A DNA stretch of 64,000 bases from Burkholderia sp. 9120 (GTDB taxonomy: Bacteria > Pseudomonadota > Gammaproteobacteria > Burkholderiales > Burkholderiaceae), in the NCBI RefSeq assembly GCF_000745015.1, contig NZ_JQNA01000002.1, forward strand, positions 2,914,001 through 2,978,000. Reading direction: 5' to 3'. Within the stretch, counting starts at the first letter, position 1, and each line of letters opens with the position of its first letter. A model generated the notes under the pieces. The model did no database searches, had not been told where the DNA came from, and saw only the letters and a list, made by a program, of their open reading frames with translations. Below, in pieces: positions 20,885 to 30,087 of the stretch. The position numbers and the translations under genes were made by a program.

Positions 20885-21538
20885 TTATTGCGCGGCGTCC
20901 GCTTCGCCCGCCGCATTGGGGATAAGCCAGCTTTCAACCAGCTCGTGCGCTTCGTCGATCCCAACGCGTTTGAGCGCCGAGAACAACTGGGCGGTCAACT
21001 CGCCCTGATAGCCGGCGGTGCGATATTCAGCCAGGCCTTTCTGCGTCGCGCGCAACGCGTTCACGCTTTCCTGGCGCGTCAATTTGTCGCATTTCGTGAG
21101 CAGTGTGTGGATCGGCTTGCCGGTCGGCGCGAACCACTCGATCATGCGGCGGTCCAGATCCGTCAGCGGGCGGCGCGAGTCCATCATCAGGATCATGCCG
21201 CGCAATTGCGAGCGCGATTGCAGATAGGTGGACAGCAGCGCTTCCCAGTGCGCCTTGGCTGCGCCCGGCACTTCCGCGTAGCCGTAACCCGGCAGGTCGA
21301 CCAGATACGCGGTCGGCTCGTCTTCCTTGCCCACCGAGAAATAATTGATGTGCTGCGTGCGGCCCGGCGTCTTACTGGCGAACGCGAGGCGCTTCTGATT
21401 GCACAGAATATTGATGGCCGTGGACTTGCCCGCGTTCGAGCGCCCGGCAAAGCAGATCTCGGGTTGCGCGGTGGCCGGCAGATCACGCAAATGATTGACG
21501 GTCGTGAAAAAGCGGGATTGGTGGAGCAGGAAGGACAT
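20885..21538 (-). CDS. engB: Ribosome biogenesis GTP-binding protein EngB/YsxC
   Basis: Essential GTPase for 50S assembly and normal division. The protein is 217 aa, with the P-loop GRSNAGKST (about residues 32-40), G3 [11 protein letters not shown]4 TKCDKL and G5 FSALK. ATG at 21538 gives the family start [20 protein letters not shown]; a longer frame exists upstream without similarity. Divergent from the cytochrome c4 gene across a 279-base gap. Confidence 0.95.
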   Translation of the reverse strand: MSFLLHQSRFFTTVNHLRDLPATAQPEICFAGRSNAGKSTAINILCNQKRLAFASKTPGRTQHINYFSVGKEDEPTAYLVDLPGYGYAEVPGAAKAHWEALLSTYLQSRSQLRGMILMMDSRRPLTDLDRRMIEWFAPTGKPIHTLLTKCDKLTRQESVNALRATQKGLAEYRTAGYQGELTAQLFSALKRVGIDEAHELVESWLIPNAAGEADAAQ

Positions 21539-21620
21539 GATCAGGCCGGTATTCGAGACGCCGGGGAACCCGGAGTGGGGACGGGTCAAGCCCGACTGGC
21601 GTCTTAGCGATTAGCGAGTT

Positions 21621-21635
21621 ATTGTACAATACGAT
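21621..21635. promoter_or_regulatory. Possible divergent promoter core (engB / cytochrome c4)
   Basis: The palindrome ATTGTACAAT (21621-21630) offers a TACAAT -10 box on both strands, and TACGAT (21630-21635) overlaps it on the plus strand. -35 elements are weak on both sides. It is the only AT-rich promoter-like spot in the gap. Confidence 0.4.
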
Positions 21636-21765
21636 GGTTTACTGAAAACCTGAGGGGGCCAGCCCGCGTGCCTTGGCGGCTCTTCACGGGTCTGTCGGTC
21701 GCTGTCGTAGTTTGCAAAATCTTCAAGAAAACGCTGGGCTGTCCCAGGTTTTCCGCCCCGAAGAA

Positions 21766-21781
21766 AGTCCCCATGGGGACT
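21766..21781. promoter_or_regulatory. Perfect 16-bp palindrome upstream of cytochrome c4
   Basis: AGTCCCCATGGGGACT is its own reverse complement, 36 bases before the cytochrome start. A second stem CTGGG-CTGT-CCCAG lies just upstream (about 21734-21748). It could be an operator or an RNA element in the 5' leader. Confidence 0.45.
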
Positions 21782-21817
21782 CTCTAAAAATCCCACAAGA
21801 CGAGACAGGGTGTGCGA

Positions 21818-22471
21818 ATGAATCGACTGAGCAAGACTCTGATGGTGCTTCATGTAGCGGCAGGTCTTTCAGGTTTGGCAATTCAGGCACGAGCAGCAGA
21901 TCCGGCAAAACCGGACATCAATCGGGGGCAGGCAATCGCGGTGCAGGTGTGCGCGTCATGCCATGGGGCAGACGGCAACAGCGCCGGCGGTGCGTATCCA
22001 AAGCTGGCGGGCCAGCATCCCGAATATCTCGTCAAGCAGCTCAAAGACTTCAAGACCCAGGCAGGCGCGAAGCAGCCCGCACGCAACAATGCGATCATGG
22101 CGGGCATGGCGGCCGCGCTGTCCGATCAGGACATGGTCAACGTCGCCGCCTATTTTTCGACGCAGACGCCTAAGCCCGGCTACGCGCACAACAAAGACAC
22201 CGTGCCGCTCGGTCAGAAGATTTATCGCGGCGGTATCGCGGACAAGGGTGTGCCGGCGTGCGCGAGTTGCCACGGCCCGACCGGTCAGGGGATTCCGTCG
22301 CAGTATCCGCGTCTGTCGGGGCAATGGGCCGAGTACACGGTAACGGAGTTGCTGGCGTTCACGCAGGGTCCGGGCGCACGCAACAACAATGAGGCAATGC
22401 ATGCCATTGCCACACGGTTGTCGGATAGTGAGATCAAGGCAGTCGCCGATTACATCGCGGGCCTGCATTAA
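21818..22471 (+). CDS. Di-heme cytochrome c4-type protein
   Basis: Exported electron carrier, probably donating to terminal oxidases. The protein is 217 aa with a signal peptide (to about residue 27, cleavage after AIQARA) and two CxxCH heme sites, C45-A-S-C48-H49 and C148-A-S-C151-H152, in two similar halves, which is the cytochrome c4 layout. Methionine ligands are likely within MAGMAAAL and the matching second half. ATG 21818 is preferred to GTG 21812 for spacing to CAGGG. The adjoining resB-ccsB pair attaches heme to such proteins. Confidence 0.92.
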   Translation: MNRLSKTLMVLHVAAGLSGLAIQARAADPAKPDINRGQAIAVQVCASCHGADGNSAGGAYPKLAGQHPEYLVKQLKDFKTQAGAKQPARNNAIMAGMAAALSDQDMVNVAAYFSTQTPKPGYAHNKDTVPLGQKIYRGGIADKGVPACASCHGPTGQGIPSQYPRLSGQWAEYTVTELLAFTQGPGARNNNEAMHAIATRLSDSEIKAVADYIAGLH

Positions 22472-22521
22472 AGGGTTCGCACGCAAATGCAACCGGCCCG
22501 CCGAGGCCGGTACAAAACAAG

Positions 22522-22567
22522 AAAAGGGTGGGGGCGTCGTGCCTACGACAGCCCTTCACCCTTTTTT
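22522..22567 (+). terminator. Terminator of the cytochrome c4 gene
   Basis: AAAAGGGTG pairs with CACCCTTTT, with an inner GTCGT/ACGAC arm, then T6 at 22562-22567. A GGCC-rich stem (CCGGCC/GGCCGG, 22493-22510) lies just before it. The resB start follows 20 bases later. Confidence 0.82.
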
Positions 22568-22587
22568 GCTGTTCAGTCGGAGTATGA

Positions 22588-24801
22588 ATGAGCGTCACCA
22601 CGTCGGGTTTGCAGTCGAAGTCGGGCAATCGTATTGCGCGCAACGTCATCGAAGTAATGAGTTCGATGCGTTTCGCCATTTCGTTGCTCGTGGTTCTGTC
22701 GATCGCCAGCATCATCGGCACCGTTCTCACGCAGGACGATCCGTATCCCAACTACGTCAATCAGTTCGGCCCGTTCTGGGCGGACATCTTCCGCTCGTTG
22801 AGCTTGTACACGGTGTACAGCTCGTGGTGGTTCATGCTGATTCTCGGTTTCCTGATGGTGTCGGTGTCGCTGTGCGTGATCCGCAATGCGCCGAAGATGG
22901 TCGCCGACGCCAAGAGCTGGAAGGACAAGGTTCGCGAAGGCAGCCTGCGCGCGTTCCATCACAAGGGCGAATTCGCGGTGAACGGCACGCGTGCGCAGAC
23001 CTCGATGGTGCTCGCCACGCTCTCGGCCAAGCTCGGCTACAAATTCGTCACGCGTGAGTCGGAAGGCGCCACGCTGATCGCCGCGAAGCGCGGGGCGTTG
23101 ACCAAGTTCGGTTATATCTCGGCTCACGTCGCGATCGTCGTGATCTGCCTCGGCGGTCTGCTCGACAGCAATCTGCCGATCAAGCTGCAAATGTGGATGT
23201 TCGACAAGTCGCCGATTCGCGCCAACACGGTGATCAACGACATTCCGCCGGAACACCGCATGTCGCAGTCCAACCCGACGTTTCGCGGCTATGCGTGGGT
23301 GCCGGAAGGGCAGCACGTATCCACGGCAATCCTGAATCAGCCGGACGGCTCGCTGATCCAGGACCTGCCGTTCTCGATCGAGCTGAACAAGTTCATCGTC
23401 GACTATTACTCGACGGGCATGCCGAAGCTGTTCGCGAGCGACATCGTCGTCGTCGATCACAAGACCGGCGCCCGGGTGCCGGCGCGCGTCGAAGTGAACA
23501 AACCATTCACTTACGACGGCGTATCGATCTATCAGTCGAGCTTCCAGGACGGCGGCTCGCAGATGCAGATGACCGCGTACCCAATGAGCGGCGCGAGCGC
23601 GAAGACCGCGCCGTTCGGCGGCACGATCGGCGGCAATGCGCCGTTGAGCACGGCTACGCCGCTGGCCGACGGCAAGACGGTGGAGTTCACCGATTTCCGT
23701 GCGATCAACGTCGAAAACGTGTCGAACGGCAGCGGCCAGAACGATGCGCGCGGCGTTGCCGCCCATCGCACGTTGAAAGAGGCGTTCGACGAACGGCTCG
23801 GCTCCGGCGCCAAGTCGTCCAAGCCGCTCGACCTGCACAATGTCGGCCCGTCGGTGCAGTACAAGGTGCGCGACACAGACGGTCAGGCGCGCGAGTACAA
23901 CAACTACATGCTGCCGGTGGACGTCTCCGGCGAGCGTATGTTCCTCGCCGGCATGCGCGTGAATCCGGACGATCCGTTCCGCTACCTGCGCATTCCCGCC
24001 GACAGCGGCGGCACGGTCAAGGAATGGATGAACCTGCGCGCCACGCTGGAAGATCCGGCCATGCGCGCCGCGGCCGCGCACAGCTTCGCGCTGCGCTCGG
24101 TGCCGGGTTCGAACACGGAACTGCAGCAGCACCTCGAAGAAAGCGCGCTGCGCGTGCTGACCCTCTTTGCCGGCGCGGACAACAGCATCAAGCTGCCCAA
24201 CGGCCAACTGGTCGGCGGCTTCCAGGCGATCGCCGGGTTTATCGACCATTCGGTGCCGAAGGGCGAGCAGGAAAAAGCCGCTGGTCTGCTGCTGCGCATG
24301 CTGGAAGGCTCCACCTGGGATCTGTGGCAACTGTCCCGCCAGCAACTCGGCGAGCCCGCAGCGACGGCTAATGCGGACGCGAGCCGTTTCATCCAGAGCT
24401 CGATCAACGCGATTTCCGACAGCTTTCTGTATGGTTCGCCGGTCTATTTACAGCTCGACTCATTCAAGCAGGTGCAAGCTTCGGTATTTCAGTTGACGCG
24501 CGCGCCGGGCAAAAAAGTCGTGTATCTTGGCAGCCTGCTTCTCGTGTTGGGCATCTTTTCGATGTTCTACGTCCGCGAACGGCGCCTCTGGTTCTGGCTC
24601 AAAGACACCGATCGCGGCACGAATGTCGTGATGGCCATGTCGAGCGCACGTAAAACGCTCGACTTCGAGAAAGAGTTCGTCCAGACGCGCGACGCTGTCG
24701 GCGCCGCACTGGGCGCCAAACTCACTGAAGCATCCGGCGGCTCCGACAAGCCCGGCCATCCCGGCGCGCCGTCCGCAAGCTCACAAGATTCGACCCGGTA
24801 A
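22588..24801 (+). CDS. resB: Cytochrome c biogenesis protein ResB/Ccs1
   Basis: Half of the System II cytochrome c synthase, which ligates heme to apocytochromes outside the membrane. The protein is 737 aa. Membrane helices lie near residues 25-45 (RFAISLLVVLSIASIIGTVL), 75-95 and 165-190, then a long periplasmic domain, and a last helix near 640-660 (KVVYLGSLLLVLGIFSMFYV). This is the usual ResB plan. The stop TAA is 4 bases before ccsB, so the two form an operon. The terminator before it suggests its own start of transcription, or readthrough. Confidence 0.94.
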   Translation: MSVTTSGLQSKSGNRIARNVIEVMSSMRFAISLLVVLSIASIIGTVLTQDDPYPNYVNQFGPFWADIFRSLSLYTVYSSWWFMLILGFLMVSVSLCVIRNAPKMVADAKSWKDKVREGSLRAFHHKGEFAVNGTRAQTSMVLATLSAKLGYKFVTRESEGATLIAAKRGALTKFGYISAHVAIVVICLGGLLDSNLPIKLQMWMFDKSPIRANTVINDIPPEHRMSQSNPTFRGYAWVPEGQHVSTAILNQPDGSLIQDLPFSIELNKFIVDYYSTGMPKLFASDIVVVDHKTGARVPARVEVNKPFTYDGVSIYQSSFQDGGSQMQMTAYPMSGASAKTAPFGGTIGGNAPLSTATPLADGKTVEFTDFRAINVENVSNGSGQNDARGVAAHRTLKEAFDERLGSGAKSSKPLDLHNVGPSVQYKVRDTDGQAREYNNYMLPVDVSGERMFLAGMRVNPDDPFRYLRIPADSGGTVKEWMNLRATLEDPAMRAAAAHSFALRSVPGSNTELQQHLEESALRVLTLFAGADNSIKLPNGQLVGGFQAIAGFIDHSVPKGEQEKAAGLLLRMLEGSTWDLWQLSRQQLGEPAATANADASRFIQSSINAISDSFLYGSPVYLQLDSFKQVQASVFQLTRAPGKKVVYLGSLLLVLGIFSMFYVRERRLWFWLKDTDRGTNVVMAMSSARKTLDFEKEFVQTRDAVGAALGAKLTEASGGSDKPGHPGAPSASSQDSTR

Positions 24802-24805
24802 GATC

Positions 24806-26023
24806 ATGGACTTGACTCAGGTTTCCTCCTCCTCCTCACCCGCACGCCCGAAAAAGGTCAGCGCGGAAGAGTCGTTCAACGCGCTGAATGTCGCGCAATA
24901 CGACGAGCGGCCGTTCCTGAAACGGCTCGGCGTCGTCGACTGGCTGTTTGCCGTCGCGATGGTCGCGGGCGCCGGGTTTGCGCTGTCGCGCTATCACCCG
25001 TTCATGAATTACTACGACAAGCTGGTGCTGGTGTGCGCGGTGCCGGTGTTCATGGTGCTCGGCTGGCGCTGGAAACCGGTGCGTCCGCTGATGGTGGGTA
25101 TTGCGGCGCTGTCGCTGCTGGCCATTCAGATTTACCACGGCGACCTGAGTCGCGCGGATAGCGCGTTCTTCCTCAAGTACTTCCTGTCGAGCCAGTCCGC
25201 GATTCTGTGGATGAGCGCGCTGTTCGTGTTCGCCACCGTGTTCTACTGGATCGGGCTGCTGTCGCGCTCGCCGACCGGCGCCGCGATCGGCTCGAAGATG
25301 ACGTGGGCCGCGGTGCTGATGGGCTTCGTCGGTCTGATGGTGCGCTGGTACGAGTCGTACCTGATCGGCGCGGACGTCGGCCATATTCCTATCTCGAACC
25401 TGTACGAAGTGTTCGTGCTGTTCAGCCTGATCACCGCGCTGTTCTATCTGTACTACGAGCAGCACTACAGCACCCGCGCACTCGGCGCGTTCGTACTGCT
25501 GGTGATCGGCGCGGCCGTCGGTTTCCTGATGTGGTACTCGGTCGCGCGCGACGCGCAGCAGATCCAGCCGCTGGTGCCGGCGCTGCAAAGCTGGTGGATG
25601 AAGATCCACGTGCCGGCGAACTTCATCGGTTACGGCAGCTTTGCGCTGTCGGCCATGGTCGGCGTCGCGTATCTGTCGAAAGAGCGTGGCGTGCTGGCGG
25701 ACCGTCTGCCGCCGCTCGAAGTGCTCGATGACCTGATGTACAAGTCGATCGCCGTCGGTTTCGCGTTCTTCACGATCGCGACGATTCTCGGCGCGCTGTG
25801 GGCCGCGGAAGCCTGGGGCGGCTACTGGAGCTGGGACCCGAAGGAAACGTGGGCGCTGATCGTCTGGCTGAACTACGCGGCATGGCTGCACATGCGCCTG
25901 ATGAAAGGCCTGCGCGGTGCGGTTGCCGCATGGTGGGCGCTGACCGGCCTGCTGGTGACGACCTTCGCGTTCCTGGGCGTCAACATGTTCCTGTCGGGCT
26001 TGCATAGTTACGGCAAGCTGTAA
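24806..26023 (+). CDS. ccsB: Cytochrome c biogenesis protein CcsB/CcsA (ResC)
   Basis: Heme-handling partner of ResB in System II. The protein is 405 aa with about eight membrane helices. It contains the tryptophan-rich WWD-type motif WGGYWSWDPKETWALIVWLN near residues 335-354, which binds heme at the outer face, and conserved histidines flanking it. It starts 4 bases after resB and is followed by an intrinsic terminator. Confidence 0.95.
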   Translation: MDLTQVSSSSSPARPKKVSAEESFNALNVAQYDERPFLKRLGVVDWLFAVAMVAGAGFALSRYHPFMNYYDKLVLVCAVPVFMVLGWRWKPVRPLMVGIAALSLLAIQIYHGDLSRADSAFFLKYFLSSQSAILWMSALFVFATVFYWIGLLSRSPTGAAIGSKMTWAAVLMGFVGLMVRWYESYLIGADVGHIPISNLYEVFVLFSLITALFYLYYEQHYSTRALGAFVLLVIGAAVGFLMWYSVARDAQQIQPLVPALQSWWMKIHVPANFIGYGSFALSAMVGVAYLSKERGVLADRLPPLEVLDDLMYKSIAVGFAFFTIATILGALWAAEAWGGYWSWDPKETWALIVWLNYAAWLHMRLMKGLRGAVAAWWALTGLLVTTFAFLGVNMFLSGLHSYGKL

Positions 26024-26045
26024 GATCTGCCGCTCCTAGCCGACT

Positions 26046-26081
26046 AAAAACCGCCGCGTGCTTCGCACCGGCGGTTTTTTT
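26046..26081 (+). terminator. Terminator of resB-ccsB
   Basis: AAAAACCGCCG / CGGCGGTTTTTTT with a loop between 26057 and 26068; T7 at 26075-26081. Confidence 0.85.
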
Positions 26082-26191
26082 ATGGCTGGCGGAATATTTG
26101 CTGCATCCAGGGTGTTCGCTCTGAGAGTACCTACGGAGTGGCAGGACAGATACCCGAACAACCCGGTGGCGGACCGGCAAGGAGTTGCACG

Positions 26192-27187
26192 ATGTGGATC
26201 AAGCGAAGCGACAGAATTCAACTTAGCGGCGACGATATCGCGCGTAGCGAAATCACGCCACGGCGCGTATTCGAGAATCGGCGGCGCGTGTTGCAGGCGG
26301 CCGGCGCGATGGCGCTCGGCAGTCTGATCGGCGTGAATGGCGAGGCGTTGGCGGCGTACTCATCGCCGGATCCGAAGGCGCAGAAGCTGGCGGCGAAGAC
26401 CAACGCCAAATTCGTCGCGCTCGACAAGATCACGCCGTTCAAGGACATCACCACGTACAACAACTTCTACGAGTTCGGCACCGATAAAGCCGATCCCGCG
26501 CAAAACGCGGGAACGCTGCGGCCGCATCCGTGGAAGGTGAGCGTCGAGGGCGAGATCAAGAATCCGAAGGTGTACGACATCGACGAACTGCTGAAGCTCG
26601 CGCCGCTCGAAGAGCGCGTGTACCGGCTGCGCTGCGTCGAAGGCTGGTCGATGGTGATTCCGTGGATCGGCGTGCCGCTTGCCGAGTTGATCAAGCGCGT
26701 GCAGCCGACCGGCAATGCGAAGTATGTCCAGTTCATTACGCTGGCCGATCCGTCGCAAATGCCGGGACTGTCGACGCCGGTGCTCGACTGGCCTTACTCC
26801 GAAGGTCTGCGCATGGACGAGGCGATGAATCCGCTCACGCTGCTGACCATGGGGCTTTACGGCCAGGTGCTGCCCAATCAGAACGGCGCGCCCGTGCGCA
26901 TCGTCGTGCCGTGGAAATACGGCTTCAAGAGCGCGAAGTCGCTGGTGAAGATCCGCTTCCTCGACAAGCAGCCGAAGACCAGTTGGAACACGTACGCGAC
27001 GAACGAATACGGCTTCTATTCGAATGTGAATCCGAATGTCGATCATCCGCGCTGGAGTCAGGCGACGGAGCGGCGCATCGGTGAAGACGGGTTCTTTACG
27101 CCCAAGCGCAAGACGCTGATGTTCAACGGCTACGGCGATCAGGTCGCGTCGCTGTACCAGGGCATGGACCTGAAGAAGAATTTTTGA
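26192..27187 (+). CDS. msrP: Periplasmic methionine sulfoxide reductase, molybdenum subunit MsrP (YedY)
   Basis: Molybdopterin enzyme that repairs oxidised methionines in the envelope. The protein is 331 aa. A Tat-type signal carries arginines 30-32 ([20 protein letters not shown]). The molybdenum-binding cysteine is C148 in [15 protein letters not shown]. The C-terminus matches the family ([20 protein letters not shown]). ATG 26192 lies 7 bases after AAGGAG; the longer frame is not supported. msrQ follows 18 bases later. Confidence 0.95.
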   Translation: MWIKRSDRIQLSGDDIARSEITPRRVFENRRRVLQAAGAMALGSLIGVNGEALAAYSSPDPKAQKLAAKTNAKFVALDKITPFKDITTYNNFYEFGTDKADPAQNAGTLRPHPWKVSVEGEIKNPKVYDIDELLKLAPLEERVYRLRCVEGWSMVIPWIGVPLAELIKRVQPTGNAKYVQFITLADPSQMPGLSTPVLDWPYSEGLRMDEAMNPLTLLTMGLYGQVLPNQNGAPVRIVVPWKYGFKSAKSLVKIRFLDKQPKTSWNTYATNEYGFYSNVNPNVDHPRWSQATERRIGEDGFFTPKRKTLMFNGYGDQVASLYQGMDLKKNF

Positions 27188-27205
27188 GCGAACGGCTTCG
27201 ACGAT

Positions 27206-27898
27206 ATGGCTTCCGATACGCAACCTGTCACTCAGACCGAACCACGTAAGGCGGCACGTTCAGCTTCAACGGCGTCAAGGCGTCCCGCGAGCGGCGCGCG
27301 CTGGATCGTGCCCGCCAAGATCGCGGTGTTCATCGCCGCGTGGTATCCGCTCGCGCGCATCGTGCTGTTCGGCGTGACCGATCGGCTCGGCGCCAATCCG
27401 ATCGAGTTCATCACGCGCTCCACGGGTTTATGGACGCTCGTGTTCCTCTGCATCACGCTGGCGGTGACGCCGTTGCGCAAGTTGACCGGTGTGGCCGCGT
27501 TCGTGCGTTTTCGCCGCATGCTCGGGCTCTACGCGTTCTTCTACGCGACGCTGCATTTCACCACTTACCTCTGGTTCGACAAGTGGTTCGACGTCGCCGC
27601 GATTCTGAAGGACATCGGCAAGCGGCCGTTCATCACCGTAGGCTTCGCGGCGTTCGTGTTGCTGATTGTGCTGGCCGTGACGTCGCCGCGCGCGATGGTG
27701 CGCAAGCTCGGGCGACGCTGGCAGATGCTGCATCGTTCGATCTACGCGATCGGCGCGCTCGCGATCCTGCATTTCTGGTGGATGAAGGCGGGCAAACACG
27801 ATCTGGTTTTGCCGAAGATCTACGGCGCGATCATGGTGGCGCTGCTGGGCTGGCGGTTGATCGTATGGTTGCGCGAGCGGAGAGTGAAGGCGCGATAA
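27206..27898 (+). CDS. msrQ: Heme-binding membrane subunit MsrQ (YedZ)
   Basis: Passes electrons from the respiratory chain to MsrP. The protein is 230 aa with about six membrane helices of the ferric-reductase-like type and candidate heme histidines in FFYATLHFTTYLW, LHRSIYAIGALAILHFWWM. It forms an operon with msrP. A long N-terminal Ala/Arg/Ser-rich stretch (residues 1-30) precedes the first helix. Confidence 0.94.
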   Translation: MASDTQPVTQTEPRKAARSASTASRRPASGARWIVPAKIAVFIAAWYPLARIVLFGVTDRLGANPIEFITRSTGLWTLVFLCITLAVTPLRKLTGVAAFVRFRRMLGLYAFFYATLHFTTYLWFDKWFDVAAILKDIGKRPFITVGFAAFVLLIVLAVTSPRAMVRKLGRRWQMLHRSIYAIGALAILHFWWMKAGKHDLVLPKIYGAIMVALLGWRLIVWLRERRVKAR

Positions 27899-27937
27899 CC
27901 GGCGAGCCTCACGTTCATGAGCAAAGCGCGCCGAAAG

Positions 27938-27974
27938 AAAAAGGGCGATGCCGTTTCGCGGCATCGCCCTTTTT
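27938..27974. terminator. Bidirectional terminator between msrQ and lysA
   Basis: Perfect 16-bp stem AAAAAGGGCGATGCCG (27938-27953) / CGGCATCGCCCTTTTT (27959-27974) with loop TTTCG. T and A runs on the two sides suit both convergent genes. Confidence 0.88.
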
Positions 27975-28010
27975 CATTGCTTGTGACTTATATCGTAACG
28001 ACGCCGACGT

Positions 28011-29273
28011 TTACGCCGGCAAGATCGTTTCACCCGCAAACAACTGCTTGACCTCTTCGCGTGCACGGACCAGATGCACCTGTGTACCATCCACCATCAC
28101 CTCGGCCGCACGCGGACGGGTGTTGTAGTTGGAGCTCATCACGAAGCCGTACGCGCCGGCCGAGCGAATCGCCAGCAGGTCGCCGGGTTCGACCGCGAGC
28201 AGGCGCTCACGACCCAGCCAGTCGCCGCTTTCGCACACCGGACCCACCACGTCGTACACATGAGCCGGCACGTCGCGCTTCAGTACCGGGTCGATGGCGT
28301 GATACGCCTCGTACATGGCGGGACGCGCGAGATCGGTCATCGCTGCGTCGACGATGGCGAAGTTCTTTTCCGCGCCCGGCTTCAGAAACTCGACGCGCGT
28401 CAGCAGCACGCCCGCATTGCCGACCAGCGAACGGCCCGGCTCGAAATACACTTCGCGATGGCCGTGACCACGCGCTTCGATACGATCCAGCACCGTACGC
28501 ACGAACTCGCCGATTTCCGGCGGCGTTTCGTCGTCGTACGTAATGCCGAGACCGCCGCCCACGTCGATGTGGCGAATCTTCACGCCGTCCTGCTCGATCT
28601 GCTCGACCAGTTCCAGCACCTTATCGACCGCGTCCAGATAAGGCGCGACTTCGGTGATCTGCGAACCGATATGGCAGTCGATACCGACCACCTCGAGATT
28701 CGCCATGGCCGCAGCCGCTTGATACGTGGCGCGCGCGTCTTCGAACGCGACGCCGAACTTGTTCGACTTCAGCCCGGTGGAAATGTACGGATGCGTTTTC
28801 GCGTCGACGTCGGGATTCACGCGCAGCGAAACCGGCGCCTTCTTGCCCATTGCCGCAGCCACCGCATTCAGACGATCAAGCTCGGGAATCGATTCGACGT
28901 TGAAGCATTTGACGCCGGCCGCGAGTGCGTCGCGCATTTCGTCCGCATGCTTGCCGACGCCGGAAAACACGGTGTTTTCCGCTTTGCCGCCGGCGGCCAG
29001 CACGCGCGCGAGTTCGCCGCCCGACACGATGTCGAAGCCCGCGCCGAGTCGTGCGAACACATTCAGCACCGCAAGATTGCTATTGGCTTTGACGGCCACG
29101 TGCACGGTCGCGCGACGGCCGGCGCAAGCGCCCGCATACGCGTTCCATGCAGCGGTGAGTGCGGCGCGCGAATAGACGTACAGCGGCGTGCCGAACTGCT
29201 CGGCGAGGGAGACGGCGGATACGCCTTCGGCGTGCAGCACGCCGTCGACGTAGTCAAATGCGGATCGAGTCAT
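28011..29273 (-). CDS. lysA: Diaminopimelate decarboxylase
   Basis: PLP enzyme converting meso-diaminopimelate to lysine. The protein is 420 aa with fold-type III barrel; K62 (HVAVKANSNLAVL) binds PLP, HIDVGGGLGITYDD carries the glycine-rich phosphate site, and CESGDWLGR provides the conserved catalytic cysteine. It stands directly downstream of an LptM-like lipoprotein gene (9-base gap), as in many proteobacteria where lptM borders lysA or dapF. Confidence 0.96.
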   Translation of the reverse strand: MTRSAFDYVDGVLHAEGVSAVSLAEQFGTPLYVYSRAALTAAWNAYAGACAGRRATVHVAVKANSNLAVLNVFARLGAGFDIVSGGELARVLAAGGKAENTVFSGVGKHADEMRDALAAGVKCFNVESIPELDRLNAVAAAMGKKAPVSLRVNPDVDAKTHPYISTGLKSNKFGVAFEDARATYQAAAAMANLEVVGIDCHIGSQITEVAPYLDAVDKVLELVEQIEQDGVKIRHIDVGGGLGITYDDETPPEIGEFVRTVLDRIEARGHGHREVYFEPGRSLVGNAGVLLTRVEFLKPGAEKNFAIVDAAMTDLARPAMYEAYHAIDPVLKRDVPAHVYDVVGPVCESGDWLGRERLLAVEPGDLLAIRSAGAYGFVMSSNYNTRPRAAEVMVDGTQVHLVRAREEVKQLFAGETILPA

Positions 29274-29282
29274 GCGAAAGTC

Positions 29283-29630
29283 TTATTGAACGGGTGTGGC
29301 GGCAGAGGCAGGCAGCGGTGCCGCCGTAGCGGAGGCAGCGGAAGCGGGCGGCGTGGCGAGTTCGGTTTCCGGCGCCAGCGAGAGCGGCGAGCCCGACGTG
29401 TCCGGCACTTCGCCCATGGAGCTTGGCGTGCCCGGTGTCACTGTGGGGTTGGTAGCGGCCGGCGGTGCTTGCGTGCGATCGGTCGGCTTGGCCGGGAGCG
29501 GTGGTACGGTCGGCAAATAGAGCGAACCGCGTTGTCCGCAGCCGGCCAGTGCACAACCTGCGAGAATGGCTAAACCCGCTACAATCGCGCGGCCGGGCGC
29601 CCCCGCGCGCATCCGAGATACGACTCGCAT
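29283..29630 (-). CDS. lptM: LptM (YifL)-family lipoprotein
   Basis: 115 aa. A signal of about 30 residues leads to the lipobox LALAGC-type site followed by GQRGSLYLP, which is the mark of LptM/YifL, a small lipoprotein that helps oxidative maturation of the LPS transporter LptD in E. coli. Here a Pro/Ala/Thr-rich, disordered tail of about 75 residues extends it well beyond the E. coli form (67 aa). Two tandem LAGC motifs occur; the second is adjacent to the conserved block. Context lysA-lptM-cyaY supports the call. Confidence 0.85.
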   Translation of the reverse strand: MRVVSRMRAGAPGRAIVAGLAILAGCALAGCGQRGSLYLPTVPPLPAKPTDRTQAPPAATNPTVTPGTPSSMGEVPDTSGSPLSLAPETELATPPASAASATAAPLPASAATPVQ

Positions 29631-29665
29631 GACTGTCCCTGAATAAATAATCGATGGAGTTTAGC

Positions 29666-29983
29666 ATGTCCGATAGTGATTACCTGACCCGCGCGGAAGC
29701 CGCGCTAGCCGCCATCGAACGCGCGGTTGACGACATCGCCGCCGACATCGAACTCGAGCGCAGCGGCAACGTGCTGACCCTCGAATTCGAGAATCGCACG
29801 AAGATTATCGTCAACCTGCAACCGCCCATGAGCGAGATCTGGATCGCCGCGAAAGCGGGCGGTTTTCACTTCCGTTTTATCGACGGCGAATGGCGCGATA
29901 CCCGCAACGGCACGGAGTTTTTCTCCGCGTTGTCGGAGTACGCGACGCAACAGGCTGGCGAACCGGTTCACTTCGAAGCGTAA
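29666..29983 (+). CDS. cyaY: Iron-sulfur cluster assembly regulator CyaY (frataxin)
   Basis: Bacterial frataxin that binds iron and tunes IscS activity. The protein is 105 aa, starting [20 protein letters not shown], with acidic first helix and the sheet motif [20 protein letters not shown] followed by [14 protein letters not shown] 29666 (Shine-Dalgarno TGGAG, about 8 bases upstream) is preferred to 29654. Divergent from lptM. Confidence 0.95.
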   Translation: MSDSDYLTRAEAALAAIERAVDDIAADIELERSGNVLTLEFENRTKIIVNLQPPMSEIWIAAKAGGFHFRFIDGEWRDTRNGTEFFSALSEYATQQAGEPVHFEA

Positions 29984-30011
29984 GCGCGCAATCGAGCTGA
30001 CTGCGTAAACG

Positions 30012-30042
30012 AAAACCGCCGCGTATCGAACGCGGCGTTTTT
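30012..30042. terminator. Bidirectional terminator between cyaY and mrcA
   Basis: CGCCGCGT (30017-30024) / ACGCGGCG (30030-30037), loop ATCGA, T5 on plus and A4 on the other side for convergent mrcA. Confidence 0.8.
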
Positions 30043-30087
30043 GCATTTCTGGCGGCCTAAAAACCAGCAAGCCAGGAAGAAACGGCC

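Noticed and set aside
22573..24345. 590-codon antisense frame over resB
   Set aside because: Same composition effect; no ribosome-binding site or recognisable domain.
28074..29573. 499-codon antisense frame over lysA and lptM
   Set aside because: Spans two real genes; composition shadow.
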